From positions 992,001 through 1,056,000 of the forward strand of contig CANMSD010000001.1 in the NCBI GenBank assembly GCA_947500645.1: a stretch of DNA of 64,000 nucleotides, given 5' to 3'. The stretch's first letter is position 1, and each line of letters opens with the position of its first letter. The stretch is from an uncultured Erythrobacter sp. GTDB taxonomy: Bacteria; Pseudomonadota; Alphaproteobacteria; Sphingomonadales; Sphingomonadaceae. The position numbers were made by a program, and so were the translations under genes. The notes below the pieces were generated by a model. That model ran no database searches. It saw nothing but the letters and a program-made list of their open reading frames with translations, and was not told the DNA's origin. Below, piece by piece: positions 28,178-36,157 of the stretch.

Positions 28178-29371
28178 ATGGACAATGTGACGATCGACAA
28201 TTTCGATGCCGCGGCGATGCTGGGCCAGGTGCAGGATTGGTGTGCAATCAACACCGGCACCGGCAATCTCGATGGATTGGCGCGTCAGGCAAACGCGCTT
28301 GCCGATGCGTTTTCCGCGCTTCCCGGCGATGTCGAATTGGTCGACGCTGCGCCCGTCACCGCGATGGGTTCAGATGGCAAGGAGTTCGACAAGCTCAATG
28401 GCCAGCACCTGATCCTGCGCGTTCGCCCACAGGCCAATGCGCGCATCTTGCTCACGGGTCATATGGACACGGTGTTTCCAAAAGATCACTCGTTTCAGCA
28501 GCTCACTTGGCTGGAAGATGATGTGCTTAATGGCCCCGGCGTTGCCGATATGAAGGGCGGCATTTCCGTGATCCTTAATGCGTTGATGGCGTTCGAACAA
28601 AGCGCATCTGCGGGTTCGCTCGGATATGATGTGCTGATCAATTCCGACGAAGAAACCGGATCGCTGGCCAGCTCTGCGCTAATCGCGGAGATGGCTCGCG
28701 GAAAGCTAGCTGCGCTCACCTACGAGCCAGCCGCCCTTCCCGACGGCACGCTCGCCCATGCGCGTGGTGGGACCGGCAATTACTCAATCGTGATCACCGG
28801 TAAATCCGCTCATGCCGGTCGCAATCCGCATGAGGGTCGTAATGCAATTGTCGCTGCCGCTGATCTGATCCTGCGCCTCAAGCAAATGGAGCGCGAAGAC
28901 ATCACGGTGAACCCGGCAAAGCTGGAAGGCGGCGCCGCCAACAATGTCGTGCCCGACCATGCCGTATTGCGCTTCAATATCCGACCGAAGAGCACTGAAG
29001 CGATGGACGGCTTTGACAGCGATCTCAACGCTTTGCTGCGCAGCATAGAGGCGCAACATGAGGTCTCGACGCATCGCCATGGCGGCGTCACTCGACCGCC
29101 AAAGCCGGTCGACGATCAGGCGCAAAAGCTGTTCGATCTTGTGCAAAAATGCGGCGCTGAGCTGGGGCAGGATATTTGCTGGAAATCTACCGGCGGCGTA
29201 TGCGATGGCAACAATATCGCCGCCTGCGGAGTGCCGGTTGTCGACACAATGGGCGTACGCGGTGGCAGCATTCATTCGCCCGACGAATTCCTGATCGTAT
29301 CGAGCCTGGCAGAGCGCGCCGCGCTGTCCGCTCTCGTCCTATCCCGCATTGCCGCTGGAGACATGCATTGA
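28178..29371 (+). CDS. M20 family metallohydrolase, ast-cluster
   Basis: A 397-residue M20 peptidase/deacylase. The metal-binding motifs are TGHMDTVFP, GPGVADMKGG and DEETGSLAS (the catalytic Glu followed by a metal ligand), then SAHAGRNPHEGRNAI in the dimerisation domain. This is the glutamate carboxypeptidase/ArgE-like branch. Its stop overlaps astA (TTGA), and astB overlaps astA, so the three form one operon. A role in releasing succinate from succinylated intermediates is plausible, in place of AstE, which belongs to a different family (M14) and is not present here. That role is inference from position. Confidence 0.85.
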   Translation: MDNVTIDNFDAAAMLGQVQDWCAINTGTGNLDGLARQANALADAFSALPGDVELVDAAPVTAMGSDGKEFDKLNGQHLILRVRPQANARILLTGHMDTVFPKDHSFQQLTWLEDDVLNGPGVADMKGGISVILNALMAFEQSASAGSLGYDVLINSDEETGSLASSALIAEMARGKLAALTYEPAALPDGTLAHARGGTGNYSIVITGKSAHAGRNPHEGRNAIVAAADLILRLKQMEREDITVNPAKLEGGAANNVVPDHAVLRFNIRPKSTEAMDGFDSDLNALLRSIEAQHEVSTHRHGGVTRPPKPVDDQAQKLFDLVQKCGAELGQDICWKSTGGVCDGNNIAACGVPVVDTMGVRGGSIHSPDEFLIVSSLAERAALSALVLSRIAAGDMH

Positions 29372-30384
29372 CCTTTCGCATGCGCGCCTCGCGCACTTCC
29401 GATCTTGAGCATCTTTATGAGATGGCGAAGCTGACCGGCGGCGGTTTCACCAATCTGCCCGCGGACCGCGATGCACTCGCTGGCAAGCTTGAGATATCGG
29501 CCAAGGCTTTCGCTAACACCGACGACGAATTGACTGCCGAAACATTCGTGCTGGTGCTGGAAGATGCGGCGACCGGCGCAGTGCGCGGAACCTGCCAGTT
29601 GATGACCCAAGTCGGCCAGCAATGGCCATTTTATTCCTATCGCCTCAACACGCTGACACAGTATTCACAAGAACTGGATCGCACTGTGCGGGCCGAGCTT
29701 CTCAGCCTCGTCACAGACCTAGAGGGTTCAAGCGAAGTCGGCGGCCTGTTCTTGCATCCCAATGAGCGTGCTGGTGGTCTCGGCCTACTGCTCGCGCGCA
29801 GCCGCTATCTTTTCATCGCTATGCACCGAAAACGCTTTGCCGACCGCGTGCTGGCCGAGCTGCGCGGGATCATAGACGAGCGCGGCGGCTCTCCCTTCTG
29901 GGACGGAGTTGCCGGGCGTTTCTTCGGCATGGGCTTTCAGGAAGCCGACTATTTCAACGCAATCAATGGCAACCAGTTCATCGCCGACCTGATGCCCAAG
30001 CACCCGGTCTATGTCGCCATGCTGGATGAGGAGGCGAAGAAAGTGATCGGACTGCCCCACCCCACAGGCCGCGCGGCAATGCGGATGCTTGAAAAGGAGG
30101 GCTTCGCCTACGAGGGCTACGTCGACATTTTCGATGGTGGGCCGACCATGATCGCCAAGACCGATCAGGTGAAAAGCGTCGCCGGTTCCACCTCGGCGAA
30201 AATCAGCGGGATCGAGCAAATCGAAGGCGAAAAAGCGCTGATTGCGACTGGGCGGTTGATCGATTTCAGAGCCTGTTACGGCGCGCGCGCCATCAATGAC
30301 GATGGTACAATCGCAATCGATTCCATGGCCGCCGACACACTCGACCTGTCCGTTGGCGACACCGTGTGGAGCGTCGCGCGATGA
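29368..30384 (+). CDS. astA: Arginine N-succinyltransferase AstA
   Basis: A 338-residue enzyme of the arginine succinyltransferase pathway, which succinylates arginine with succinyl-CoA. Diagnostic are LTGGGFTNLPADRDAL near the N-terminus, EVGGLFLHPNERAGGLGLLL and FWDGVAGRFFGMGFQEADYF. The start is taken as TTG 29368, overlapping the upstream stop (TTGA), because it restores the first strand (MTFRMRAS); ATG 29380 is the alternative. E. coli AstA is 344 residues, close to this length. It is part of the operon with an M20 hydrolase and astB. Confidence 0.9.
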   Translation: MTFRMRASRTSDLEHLYEMAKLTGGGFTNLPADRDALAGKLEISAKAFANTDDELTAETFVLVLEDAATGAVRGTCQLMTQVGQQWPFYSYRLNTLTQYSQELDRTVRAELLSLVTDLEGSSEVGGLFLHPNERAGGLGLLLARSRYLFIAMHRKRFADRVLAELRGIIDERGGSPFWDGVAGRFFGMGFQEADYFNAINGNQFIADLMPKHPVYVAMLDEEAKKVIGLPHPTGRAAMRMLEKEGFAYEGYVDIFDGGPTMIAKTDQVKSVAGSTSAKISGIEQIEGEKALIATGRLIDFRACYGARAINDDGTIAIDSMAADTLDLSVGDTVWSVAR

Positions 30385-31634
30385 CCAACCTGGTCGAGAT
30401 CAATTTCGACGGTATTGTCGGCCCGAGCCACAATTACGCCGGTCTCAGCCTCGGCAATATCGCCAGCGCCAGTCACGGCGGAGACGTCTCCTATCCACGC
30501 GCAGCGGCGCTGCAAGGGCTCGAAAAGATGCGCGGCAATCTTGCGCGCTTCGGGCATCAGGGTTTCCTTTTGCCACCGCCGCGCCCCAACAACGCTCTTC
30601 TCAGGCGGTTGGCAGTTGACGAGGCCACCCCGCGTCAGCTTCTCGCCGCTGCATGGTCGGCCTCCAGCATGTGGACCGCCAACGCCGCCACCGTGAGCCC
30701 GGCTCCGGATACGAATGATGGCCGTTGCCATCTGACCCCGGCCAATCTCGTCACAATGCTGCATCGCGGGCAGGAATGGCCCGATACCAAACGCATGCTC
30801 GAAATTGCATTCGGCGATAGCGAGCATTTCGCGGTGCATGATGCGATCCCGCCCAGTTTTGGCGATGAAGGTGCGGCAAACCATATGCGCCTCTGCGAAG
30901 GCCACGGCAGTCAGGGCGTTGAAGTGTTCGTCTATGGTCGCCCGGGTGGCAAGTTCCCCGCGCGCCAGCATGAACAGGCCAGCCGCGCCGTTGCGCGCCT
31001 TCATCGCCTCGATCCGGCGAAGTGCGTGTTCATCGAACAGAACCCGACCGCGATCGAAGCCGGCGCTTTCCACAATGATGTTGTCGCAGTTGCGAATGAG
31101 CATGTGCTCTTCACTCATGCCGAAGCGTTCGCCGATCAGCTGGGCGCCTATGACGCGATGCGCGCTGCGTTCCCTGCGCTGGAGGTGGTGGAGGTGCCGA
31201 GCGATGCGGTGAGCATCGAAGAAGCGATCCGGACATACCTCTTCAACGCGCAACTCGTAACACAACCCTCGGGCGGGATGGCGCTGATCGTGCCGGAAGA
31301 ATGCCGCGAAAGCGCGAGCGTGTGGGCGTGGTGTGAAAGCATGCTCGCCAGCAACGGCCCGATCCGCGAAGTCATTCCTGTCGATGTGCGCCAGAGCATG
31401 GCCAATGGCGGCGGCCCCGCCTGCCTTCGCCTGCGCGTTGTCTGCGAGCCAACGACCGTCGACCCACGCTTCCTGCTAAGCAATGCGAAAGCGGACGTGA
31501 TGGCGAGCGTGATCGAGGGCAATTGGCCCGAACAGATCGATCCGGTCGACATCGGCACGGAGAGCCTCGCCAACACGGTGATCGCCGCGCGCAATGCACT
31601 GCTCACCGCGCTTGAACTCACCGAGCTCGGTTAA
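30381..31634 (+). CDS. astB: N-succinylarginine dihydrolase AstB
   Basis: A 417-residue enzyme that hydrolyses succinylarginine to succinylornithine, ammonia and CO2. The N-terminus VEINFDGIVGPSHNYAGLS is characteristic, and the catalytic Cys lies in MANGGGPACLRLRV near residue 365. The start overlaps the astA stop by four bases (ATGA), chosen over a longer frame. The later ast enzymes (AstC, AstD, AstE) are not in this window. The next 135 bases hold a sigma-54 promoter for the gene at 31771. Confidence 0.95.
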   Translation: MTNLVEINFDGIVGPSHNYAGLSLGNIASASHGGDVSYPRAAALQGLEKMRGNLARFGHQGFLLPPPRPNNALLRRLAVDEATPRQLLAAAWSASSMWTANAATVSPAPDTNDGRCHLTPANLVTMLHRGQEWPDTKRMLEIAFGDSEHFAVHDAIPPSFGDEGAANHMRLCEGHGSQGVEVFVYGRPGGKFPARQHEQASRAVARLHRLDPAKCVFIEQNPTAIEAGAFHNDVVAVANEHVLFTHAEAFADQLGAYDAMRAAFPALEVVEVPSDAVSIEEAIRTYLFNAQLVTQPSGGMALIVPEECRESASVWAWCESMLASNGPIREVIPVDVRQSMANGGGPACLRLRVVCEPTTVDPRFLLSNAKADVMASVIEGNWPEQIDPVDIGTESLANTVIAARNALLTALELTELG

Positions 31635-31719
31635 ACAAAGTTAACGCTCTTGGCGGTCTCGTCGGCTGCGCTTACACTTCTCCCATCGTTAACCAATCAG
31701 CTGCGCAAAAAAGCGTTGC

Positions 31720-31735
31720 TGGCACGGCACTTGCT
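31720..31735 (+). promoter_or_regulatory. Full-consensus sigma-54 (-24/-12) promoter
   Basis: TGGCACGGCACTTGCT matches the sigma-54 consensus TGGCACG-N4-TTGCW at every fixed position, with the GG and GC dinucleotides 12 bases apart. The inferred transcription start is about 31746, 25 bases before the ATG at 31771 and its ribosome binding site GGCGGAG. A GTTAACG/CGTTAAC inverted pair (31640-31646 and 31687-31693) lies upstream where an enhancer-binding protein could sit. The signal is read directly; function is inferred. Confidence 0.8.
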
Positions 31736-31770
31736 ACTCATTTGGCGAAGTGTTTAACGGCGGAGAAACC

Positions 31771-32037
31771 ATGCTGCGAAAGATCGGAAGGCTGTTTGTC
31801 ATCAAGACAAGGTTCGAAGCCTTCGTGATCATCTACGCGCTGGCTCTGGGCGCGACATCGCGCGGCGCGGCCTATCTCGAACAATATCCTGGCTGGGGTG
31901 GGCAATTGCTGTTCCTGGCGACCACCGGCGCGGTTTTTCTCGGCGGCGCAGCAATCCTTGATGGTTTGAAAGCGAAGAAAGAGCTTGAAGCGATGCGAGA
32001 AGTATCTCCGCATCAGACTGAACAAGCCGAAAGCTGA
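31771..32037 (+). CDS. Small two-helix membrane protein behind a sigma-54 promoter
   Basis: An 88-residue protein. The N-terminus is basic (MLRKIGRLFVIKTRFEA), followed by two hydrophobic segments (about residues 17-33 and 48-66) and a charged C-terminal tail with KAKKELEAMREV. It looks like a small inner-membrane protein with cytoplasmic ends. I do not recognise a named family with certainty; its layout recalls small proteins that accompany phage-shock (Psp) genes. The start at 31771 is preceded by GGCGGAG. It sits alone, downstream of astB but on its own promoter. The following 300 bases hold no protein gene before the tmRNA region. Confidence 0.75.
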   Translation: MLRKIGRLFVIKTRFEAFVIIYALALGATSRGAAYLEQYPGWGGQLLFLATTGAVFLGGAAILDGLKAKKELEAMREVSPHQTEQAES

Positions 32038-32209
32038 CCAATTATCTACAACTCCCGCTGGCGCGGAAATGATAGCTAGCACAGCTCCAAACACAAAAGT
32101 CCATTCAGATAGCGCAGTAAATGGTGCAACCTAAGAGCCCATGCATGCGGATCCAGAGTGCAAGCAGCCAACAACTGAGCCGTTTGCCGACTGATATCTC
32201 GAGATAGGA

Positions 32210-32237
32210 TGAGGGTTTCTGTTACTAGCCACCCTCA
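32210..32237. repeat. Stem-loop A with a conserved 14-nt loop
   Basis: A 7-bp perfect stem (32210-32216 with 32231-32237) closes a 14-base loop TTCTGTTACTAGCC. The loop is nearly identical to that of stem-loop B at 32308, although the stem sequences differ. The loop nonamer TTCTGTTRC occurs a third time inside the tmRNA at 32352. On the minus strand it lies downstream of the tmRNA coding piece, at the 3' side of that transcript. The remaining bases of the 32038-32310 gap show no other feature. Confidence 0.85.
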
Positions 32238-32307
32238 AAGTTTCCCAAAAACGAGGCGGAGGACCGTCTTACCAAACCGACACGTTGCACACTCTCAAAG
32301 GTGAAAG

Positions 32308-32335
32308 TGGAGGATTCTGTTGCTAGGCTCCTCCA
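32308..32335. repeat. Stem-loop B with a conserved 14-nt loop
   Basis: A 7-bp perfect stem (32308-32314 with 32329-32335) closes a 14-base loop TTCTGTTGCTAGGC. Stem A and stem B differ in sequence but keep pairing, while the loops agree in 12 of 14 bases, a pattern expected for a selected RNA structure. On the minus strand it is at or just past the 3' end of the tmRNA coding piece, and could be its last domain or part of its processing region. Confidence 0.85.
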
Positions 32336-32648
32336 GGCCCCCGGAATCCGCTTCTGTTGCCCGGTGGGTCCAACCGCGCTTTAGCTTTGTAAATTCAGGC
32401 CGTTAGGCCATCACATTACGCTGCAACTGCGAGTGCTTCATTATCATTGGCACTTGTGTGTATGAGCCTATTACGGGTTACTCAGCCCGAGCAAAAACTA
32501 CGCTTTTCAACACACGTCGATCCTAGTTCGGCCCCGTCAGAAACCTCTGTAAAACAGAGAGTTATGGTGGAGCCGCCGGGTACTGCCCCCGGGTCCGTTG
32601 CATCTATTGCACGCAGCAATTTATCGCCATAGTCGGCCGAAACCGACG
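32312..32648 (-). ncRNA. ssrA: Two-piece (permuted) transfer-messenger RNA
   Basis: Alphaproteobacterial circularly permuted tmRNA on the minus strand. The acceptor piece comes first in transcription and ends in CCACCA (32570-32565). A 29-base spacer follows with a small hairpin, then the coding piece starts with GGGGCCGAAC (about 32535). The acceptor stem pairs GGGGCCG with CGGCTCC over seven bases with a G-U at the third pair, the alanine identity feature. The tag is encoded by codons at 32451-32416 and reads ANDNEALAVAA followed by TAA. TATATA at 32655-32660 is a possible -10 box. The outer ends are approximate. tmRNA rescues stalled ribosomes with SmpB, and the tag directs proteolysis. 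Confidence 0.9.
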
Positions 32649-32727
32649 CGCCCTATATAGTGCGTTTGAGCTTAATGGGAAGTGAGCAGAGGTTTATGCG
32701 TGCAGGATGGCTAGGCAAGCCGAAGTA

Positions 32728-32751
32728 GGCTCGGGACGAATATCCCGAGCC
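32728..32751 (-). terminator. Hairpin after mscL
   Basis: A perfect 9-bp stem (32728-32736 with 32743-32751) with a 6-base loop, located 14 bases past the mscL stop codon. No T tract follows on the minus strand, so the terminating function is uncertain. It separates mscL from the tmRNA promoter. Confidence 0.5.
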
Positions 32752-32765
32752 CACCCGCGCAGACA

Positions 32766-33194
32766 TTACTTTTTCAGCGCGTCGCGGATTTCCGTGAGCA
32801 ACTCGATCTCGGTTGGACCCGCTGGTGCCGCTTCCTCTGCGGGCTCATCAAAGCGTGCTTTCACCTTGTTGGCGTAGCGGACCAGCAGGAAGATGATGAA
32901 AGCGAGGATCAGGAAGTTGATCACCGAGGTGACGAATGCACCCCAGGCCAGCACATTTGCGCCAGCTTCGCGCGCAGCTTCAAGCGACATGCCTTCCGTA
33001 ATCAGCTCAGCGCCGGAAAGCACGGTGTACTTGTTGCTAAAATCTACATCGCCGAAGATCATTCCCACGATAGGCATGATCAGGTCGTCAGTCATGGATG
33101 CGACGATCACGGCAAAAGCGCCCGCGATAATGACCGCAACGGCCAGCTCCATCACATTACCCTTGGCAATAAATTCCTTGAACTCTGTAAGCAC
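32766..33194 (-). CDS. mscL: Large-conductance mechanosensitive channel MscL
   Basis: A 142-residue inner-membrane channel that opens at high membrane tension to release solutes on hypo-osmotic shock. The N-terminal amphipathic helix [18 protein letters not shown], first membrane helix [16 protein letters not shown], periplasmic loop, second helix [17 protein letters not shown] and the C-terminal bundle helix are in order. It is divergent from the LemA gene across 192 bases containing two perfect inverted repeats (33245-33263 and 33279-33292). Confidence 0.96.
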   Translation of the reverse strand: MLTEFKEFIAKGNVMELAVAVIIAGAFAVIVASMTDDLIMPIVGMIFGDVDFSNKYTVLSGAELITEGMSLEAAREAGANVLAWGAFVTSVINFLILAFIIFLLVRYANKVKARFDEPAEEAAPAGPTEIELLTEIRDALKK

Positions 33195-33386
33195 GGCCAG
33201 TCCTCCTCATATTCCCTCAACCATCGGCAATCTTGCAGCAATTTCAGCGCTTGCCAAGCGCTGCCGAGGTACGGTCCACCGCTTGAAAGCGGGCTTTGGT
33301 GTGCTATATTAACAATACAGGTTGGATTTGCGCGGCGCACTCAATGCGCGCAAACTGCGCAAAGCGTCACGGGAAGAGGGATTTTC

Positions 33387-33989
33387 ATGAATTTCAAAAA
33401 TATTCGCCGCTTTGCATTGGTTGCAGCGGCTTCGCTTGGTCTGGCCGCCTGCGGGATCAACTCGGTCCCTGCTGCCGAAGAAAACGCCAAGGCCAAATGG
33501 GCCGATGTAGAAGCACAGTTCCAACGCCGTGCGAACCTTATCCCCAACCTCGCCGAAGTCGCTCAAGGAGCGGCTGAGAATGAGCGCGCGATCCTGACCG
33601 AGGTGACGGAGGCCCGCGCCAAGGCCACCAGCGTGCAGGTAACAGCAGATGACCTTGGCGATGCGGCTAAGATGGAAGACTTTGCCGCCGCTCAGTCGCA
33701 GATGAGTGCTGGCATTGGCCGTTTGCTCGCGAGCTTCGAAGCCTATCCGCAGATCACCTCGACCCAGGGCTATATCACGCTGCAAAGCCAGCTCGAGGGC
33801 ACAGAGAACCGCATTGCGGTGGCGCTGCGCGACTACAATGAAGCGGTCCGCCAGTATAACACAACGATCCGCACCTTCCCCGACACAATCGGCGCGAACA
33901 TCATCCACGGCGCAGAACCGCTTGTGCCGTACTCAGCCACGACAGAAGGCGCTGAAGAAGCTCCCCAGCTTGACATGACGTCAAACTGA
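33387..33989 (+). CDS. LemA family lipoprotein
   Basis: A 200-residue protein with a lipobox-like LGLAAC (Cys 22) at the end of a signal peptide, followed by the LemA four-helix core: WADVEAQFQRRANLIPNLAEV, AILTEVTEARAKA, YPQITSTQGYITLQSQLEGTE and NRIAVALRDYNEAVRQYN. LemA proteins usually have an N-terminal anchor outside of the bundle; their function is unclear. The gene heads an operon with two TPM-domain proteins, the usual partner genes. GGGAAGAGGG upstream supports the start. Confidence 0.92.
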   Translation: MNFKNIRRFALVAAASLGLAACGINSVPAAEENAKAKWADVEAQFQRRANLIPNLAEVAQGAAENERAILTEVTEARAKATSVQVTADDLGDAAKMEDFAAAQSQMSAGIGRLLASFEAYPQITSTQGYITLQSQLEGTENRIAVALRDYNEAVRQYNTTIRTFPDTIGANIIHGAEPLVPYSATTEGAEEAPQLDMTSN

Positions 33990-33994
33990 GCAAG

Positions 33995-34861
33995 GTGCCG
34001 CGCTCCCTCATCACCGCCATGGCGGCGCTCTTCGCGCTGCTTGCAGCGCCGCTGGCTGCTCAGCCGGAATTTCCCACGCTTACCGGGCGCGTGGTCGATG
34101 AAGCTGACATCATTCCTGCTGATGTCGAAGCACAATTGATCGCACAATTGGAAGCGCTCGAAACCCAATCACAGCGGCAATTGGTCGTGGCTACTGTGCC
34201 CGACCTCCAAGGCTATGACATCAGCGACTATGGCTACCAGCTCGGTCGCGAGTGGGGCCTTGGCGATGCGGAGCGCAATGATGGCGCCCTGCTGCTGGTA
34301 GCGCCCAACGAGCGTAAGGTGCGGATTGAGGTTGGCTATGGTCTTGAAGGCTACCTCACCGATGCGCTCTCGTCGCTCATCATCCAGAACCAGATCATCC
34401 CCCGATTCAAAGCCAATGACTATCCAGGCGGCATAGTAGCAGGCACCGATTCTATCGTTCAACAATTGCAACTCCCGCCAGACGAAGCGGCAAGAATTGC
34501 CCAGCAGGCCAGCCAGACACGCCAGCAACAATCACGCGAAGGCGGCTTTCCGGTCGGCACACTAATTTGGCTCGGCTTTGTGTTCTTCTTTTTCATCCTG
34601 CCCATCATGCGCGGACGCGGACGGCGTCGGAAATACCGTGCCAAGAAAGGCAAAGGCCCGTGGGGCCGGCGCGGCGGTGACCGCGATTGGAAAGACACTG
34701 CAGGTGACATCATCCTGTGGGAAGTCGGCTCAGCCATTGCGCGAGGCGCGATGAGCGGCGGAGGCAGTTCCTGGGGCGGTGGCGGAGGCGGCGGCTTCGG
34801 TGGCGGTTTTTCCGGCGGCGGTGGTTCATTTGGAGGCGGTGGCGCCTCTGGAGGCTGGTAG
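33995..34861 (+). CDS. TPM domain (YgcG-like) protein with Gly-rich tail
   Basis: A 288-residue protein. A signal peptide (about residues 1-22) precedes the TPM domain (residues 30-150: LTGRVVDEADIIPAD, QLVVATVPDLQG, GALLLVAPNERKVRIEVGYGLE). A transmembrane helix lies near residue 195 (LIWLGFVFFFFILPIM), then a basic stretch and a Gly/Ser-rich tail (GGGGGGFGGGFSGGGGSFGG). Overall layout matches YgcG/TPM proteins, which are often encoded with LemA. The GTG start is 5 bases after the LemA stop codon. Function unknown. Confidence 0.88.
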   Translation: MPRSLITAMAALFALLAAPLAAQPEFPTLTGRVVDEADIIPADVEAQLIAQLEALETQSQRQLVVATVPDLQGYDISDYGYQLGREWGLGDAERNDGALLLVAPNERKVRIEVGYGLEGYLTDALSSLIIQNQIIPRFKANDYPGGIVAGTDSIVQQLQLPPDEAARIAQQASQTRQQQSREGGFPVGTLIWLGFVFFFFILPIMRGRGRRRKYRAKKGKGPWGRRGGDRDWKDTAGDIILWEVGSAIARGAMSGGGSSWGGGGGGGFGGGFSGGGGSFGGGGASGGW

Positions 34862-35536
34862 ATGAGCTATCTTTCGGAAGAGCAGCATAAGATCGTATCC
34901 GACGCAGTGGGCGAAGCGGAGCTGCAAACCTCGGGCGAGATCCTGACCGTGCTGGCCGACCGCTCGGACGGTTATTCCGATATCTCACTATTCTGGGCCG
35001 CAGCGGTTTCGTTCACTGCCATGAGCCTGTTTGCCGCTCTGCCCCAACCCTTTCTCGATTTCTGGGACAGTCTCTCTGGCGGTTGGGGCAATGATTGGAG
35101 CACGGGGCAGCTTGCCAGCATGACCATTGCGCTTGGGCTGATAGCATTCGTCGCAACGTGGGCCGTGCAACTTTGGGATCCTTTGCGCTTTGCGCTGATC
35201 CCTTCGCTCGTCAAGACTTCAAGAGTTCACGAACAAGCTGTGAAACATTTCAAAGTAGGCGCAGAACGTCGCACGCATGGCCGCACCGGCATTCTGATCT
35301 ACCTCTCCATGAGCGAACACCGTGCAGAAATTGTAGCGGACGAGCCGATTGCAGCAAAGGTCTCTGCCGAAATATGGGGCGAGGCAATGGCCGATATGCT
35401 GTCCGAGATTAAGCAAGGTCACATCGCCGAAGGCATGGCCGCTGGCGTGCGCGATGTCGGGCAGGTCCTGTCCGAACACTTCCCGCGCGACGATACTGAT
35501 GAAAACGAGCTTCCCGACCGGTTGATCGAAGTCTAA
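34862..35536 (+). CDS. TPM domain membrane protein
   Basis: A 224-residue protein with a TPM-like region split around two membrane helices (about residues 40-60 and 83-103). LSEEQHKIVSDAVGEAELQTSGEI begins the domain; RRTHGRTGILIYLSMSEHRAEIVAD continues it after the helices. It begins at the base following the upstream TPM gene's stop codon, so the LemA-TPM-TPM set is one operon. The second TPM protein has no signal peptide and no Gly-rich tail. Function unknown. Confidence 0.85.
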   Translation: MSYLSEEQHKIVSDAVGEAELQTSGEILTVLADRSDGYSDISLFWAAAVSFTAMSLFAALPQPFLDFWDSLSGGWGNDWSTGQLASMTIALGLIAFVATWAVQLWDPLRFALIPSLVKTSRVHEQAVKHFKVGAERRTHGRTGILIYLSMSEHRAEIVADEPIAAKVSAEIWGEAMADMLSEIKQGHIAEGMAAGVRDVGQVLSEHFPRDDTDENELPDRLIEV

Positions 35537-35547
35537 GCACCTCAGCC

Positions 35548-36153
35548 ATGAGCGCTGACCGCACCGGATTCGAACCTCCCAACGCCGCCGATCTTGTCCG
35601 CGATATCGACGCCGACAAGCCCGAAGAGATGATGTGGGAAGGACGTTTCATCAACGCCAAGCGTCGCGGGCGATGGGAATATGTCGGGCGCTCGCGCGGC
35701 ATTCGCGCCGCCGCCATCCTCGCCATCGACAGTGATCCTGACGGCAGGCGGCATGTCATCTTGGTTAGCCAATATCGCGTACCTCTCGGCTGTTTCAGCC
35801 TTGAAATCCCCGCTGGTCTAGTGGGCGACGATGAAGGCAAGGCCGGTGAAGCCGCCGAGGACGCGGCCCTGCGCGAGCTTGAAGAGGAAACTGGCTACAC
35901 TGCCGAGCGGATGGAAGATCTGGGCCAGTTCTACTCCTCGCCAGGCATGGTGAGCGAGAGCTTCACTCTGCTGCGCGCACATGGCCTCAAGAAAGTCAGC
36001 GATGGCGGCGGGACCGACAGCGAGAACATCGTCGTCCACCGCGTGGCGCTCAATGAATTGCCGGAGTTTGTTGCCCAATGGCGCGAGCTGGGGCACGCGG
36101 TTGATGTGCGCATCGCGATGCTACTGACATCAGGATTTATTAGAGAGGATTAA
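35548..36153 (+). CDS. Nudix hydrolase, ADP-ribose pyrophosphatase-like
   Basis: A 201-residue protein with the Nudix box spread over GDDEGKAGEAAEDAALRELEEETGY near residue 93, which has a two-residue insertion before the first conserved Glu and then the REhxEExG core. The region before it (FSLEIPAGLV) and the S-P-G stretch after it (YSSPGMVSE) fit the ADP-ribose pyrophosphatase branch. It follows the TPM gene by 11 bases, so it may share that operon. The substrate is only inferred from the branch. Confidence 0.88.
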   Translation: MSADRTGFEPPNAADLVRDIDADKPEEMMWEGRFINAKRRGRWEYVGRSRGIRAAAILAIDSDPDGRRHVILVSQYRVPLGCFSLEIPAGLVGDDEGKAGEAAEDAALRELEEETGYTAERMEDLGQFYSSPGMVSESFTLLRAHGLKKVSDGGGTDSENIVVHRVALNELPEFVAQWRELGHAVDVRIAMLLTSGFIRED

Positions 36154-36157
36154 GACT

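Noticed and set aside
29176-29367. N-terminal extension of AstA
   Set aside because: These codons overlap the M20 hydrolase gene in another frame and do not resemble AstA.
32447-32632. Plus-strand frame of 61 residues
   Set aside because: Lies antisense across the tmRNA, whose structure explains the sequence.
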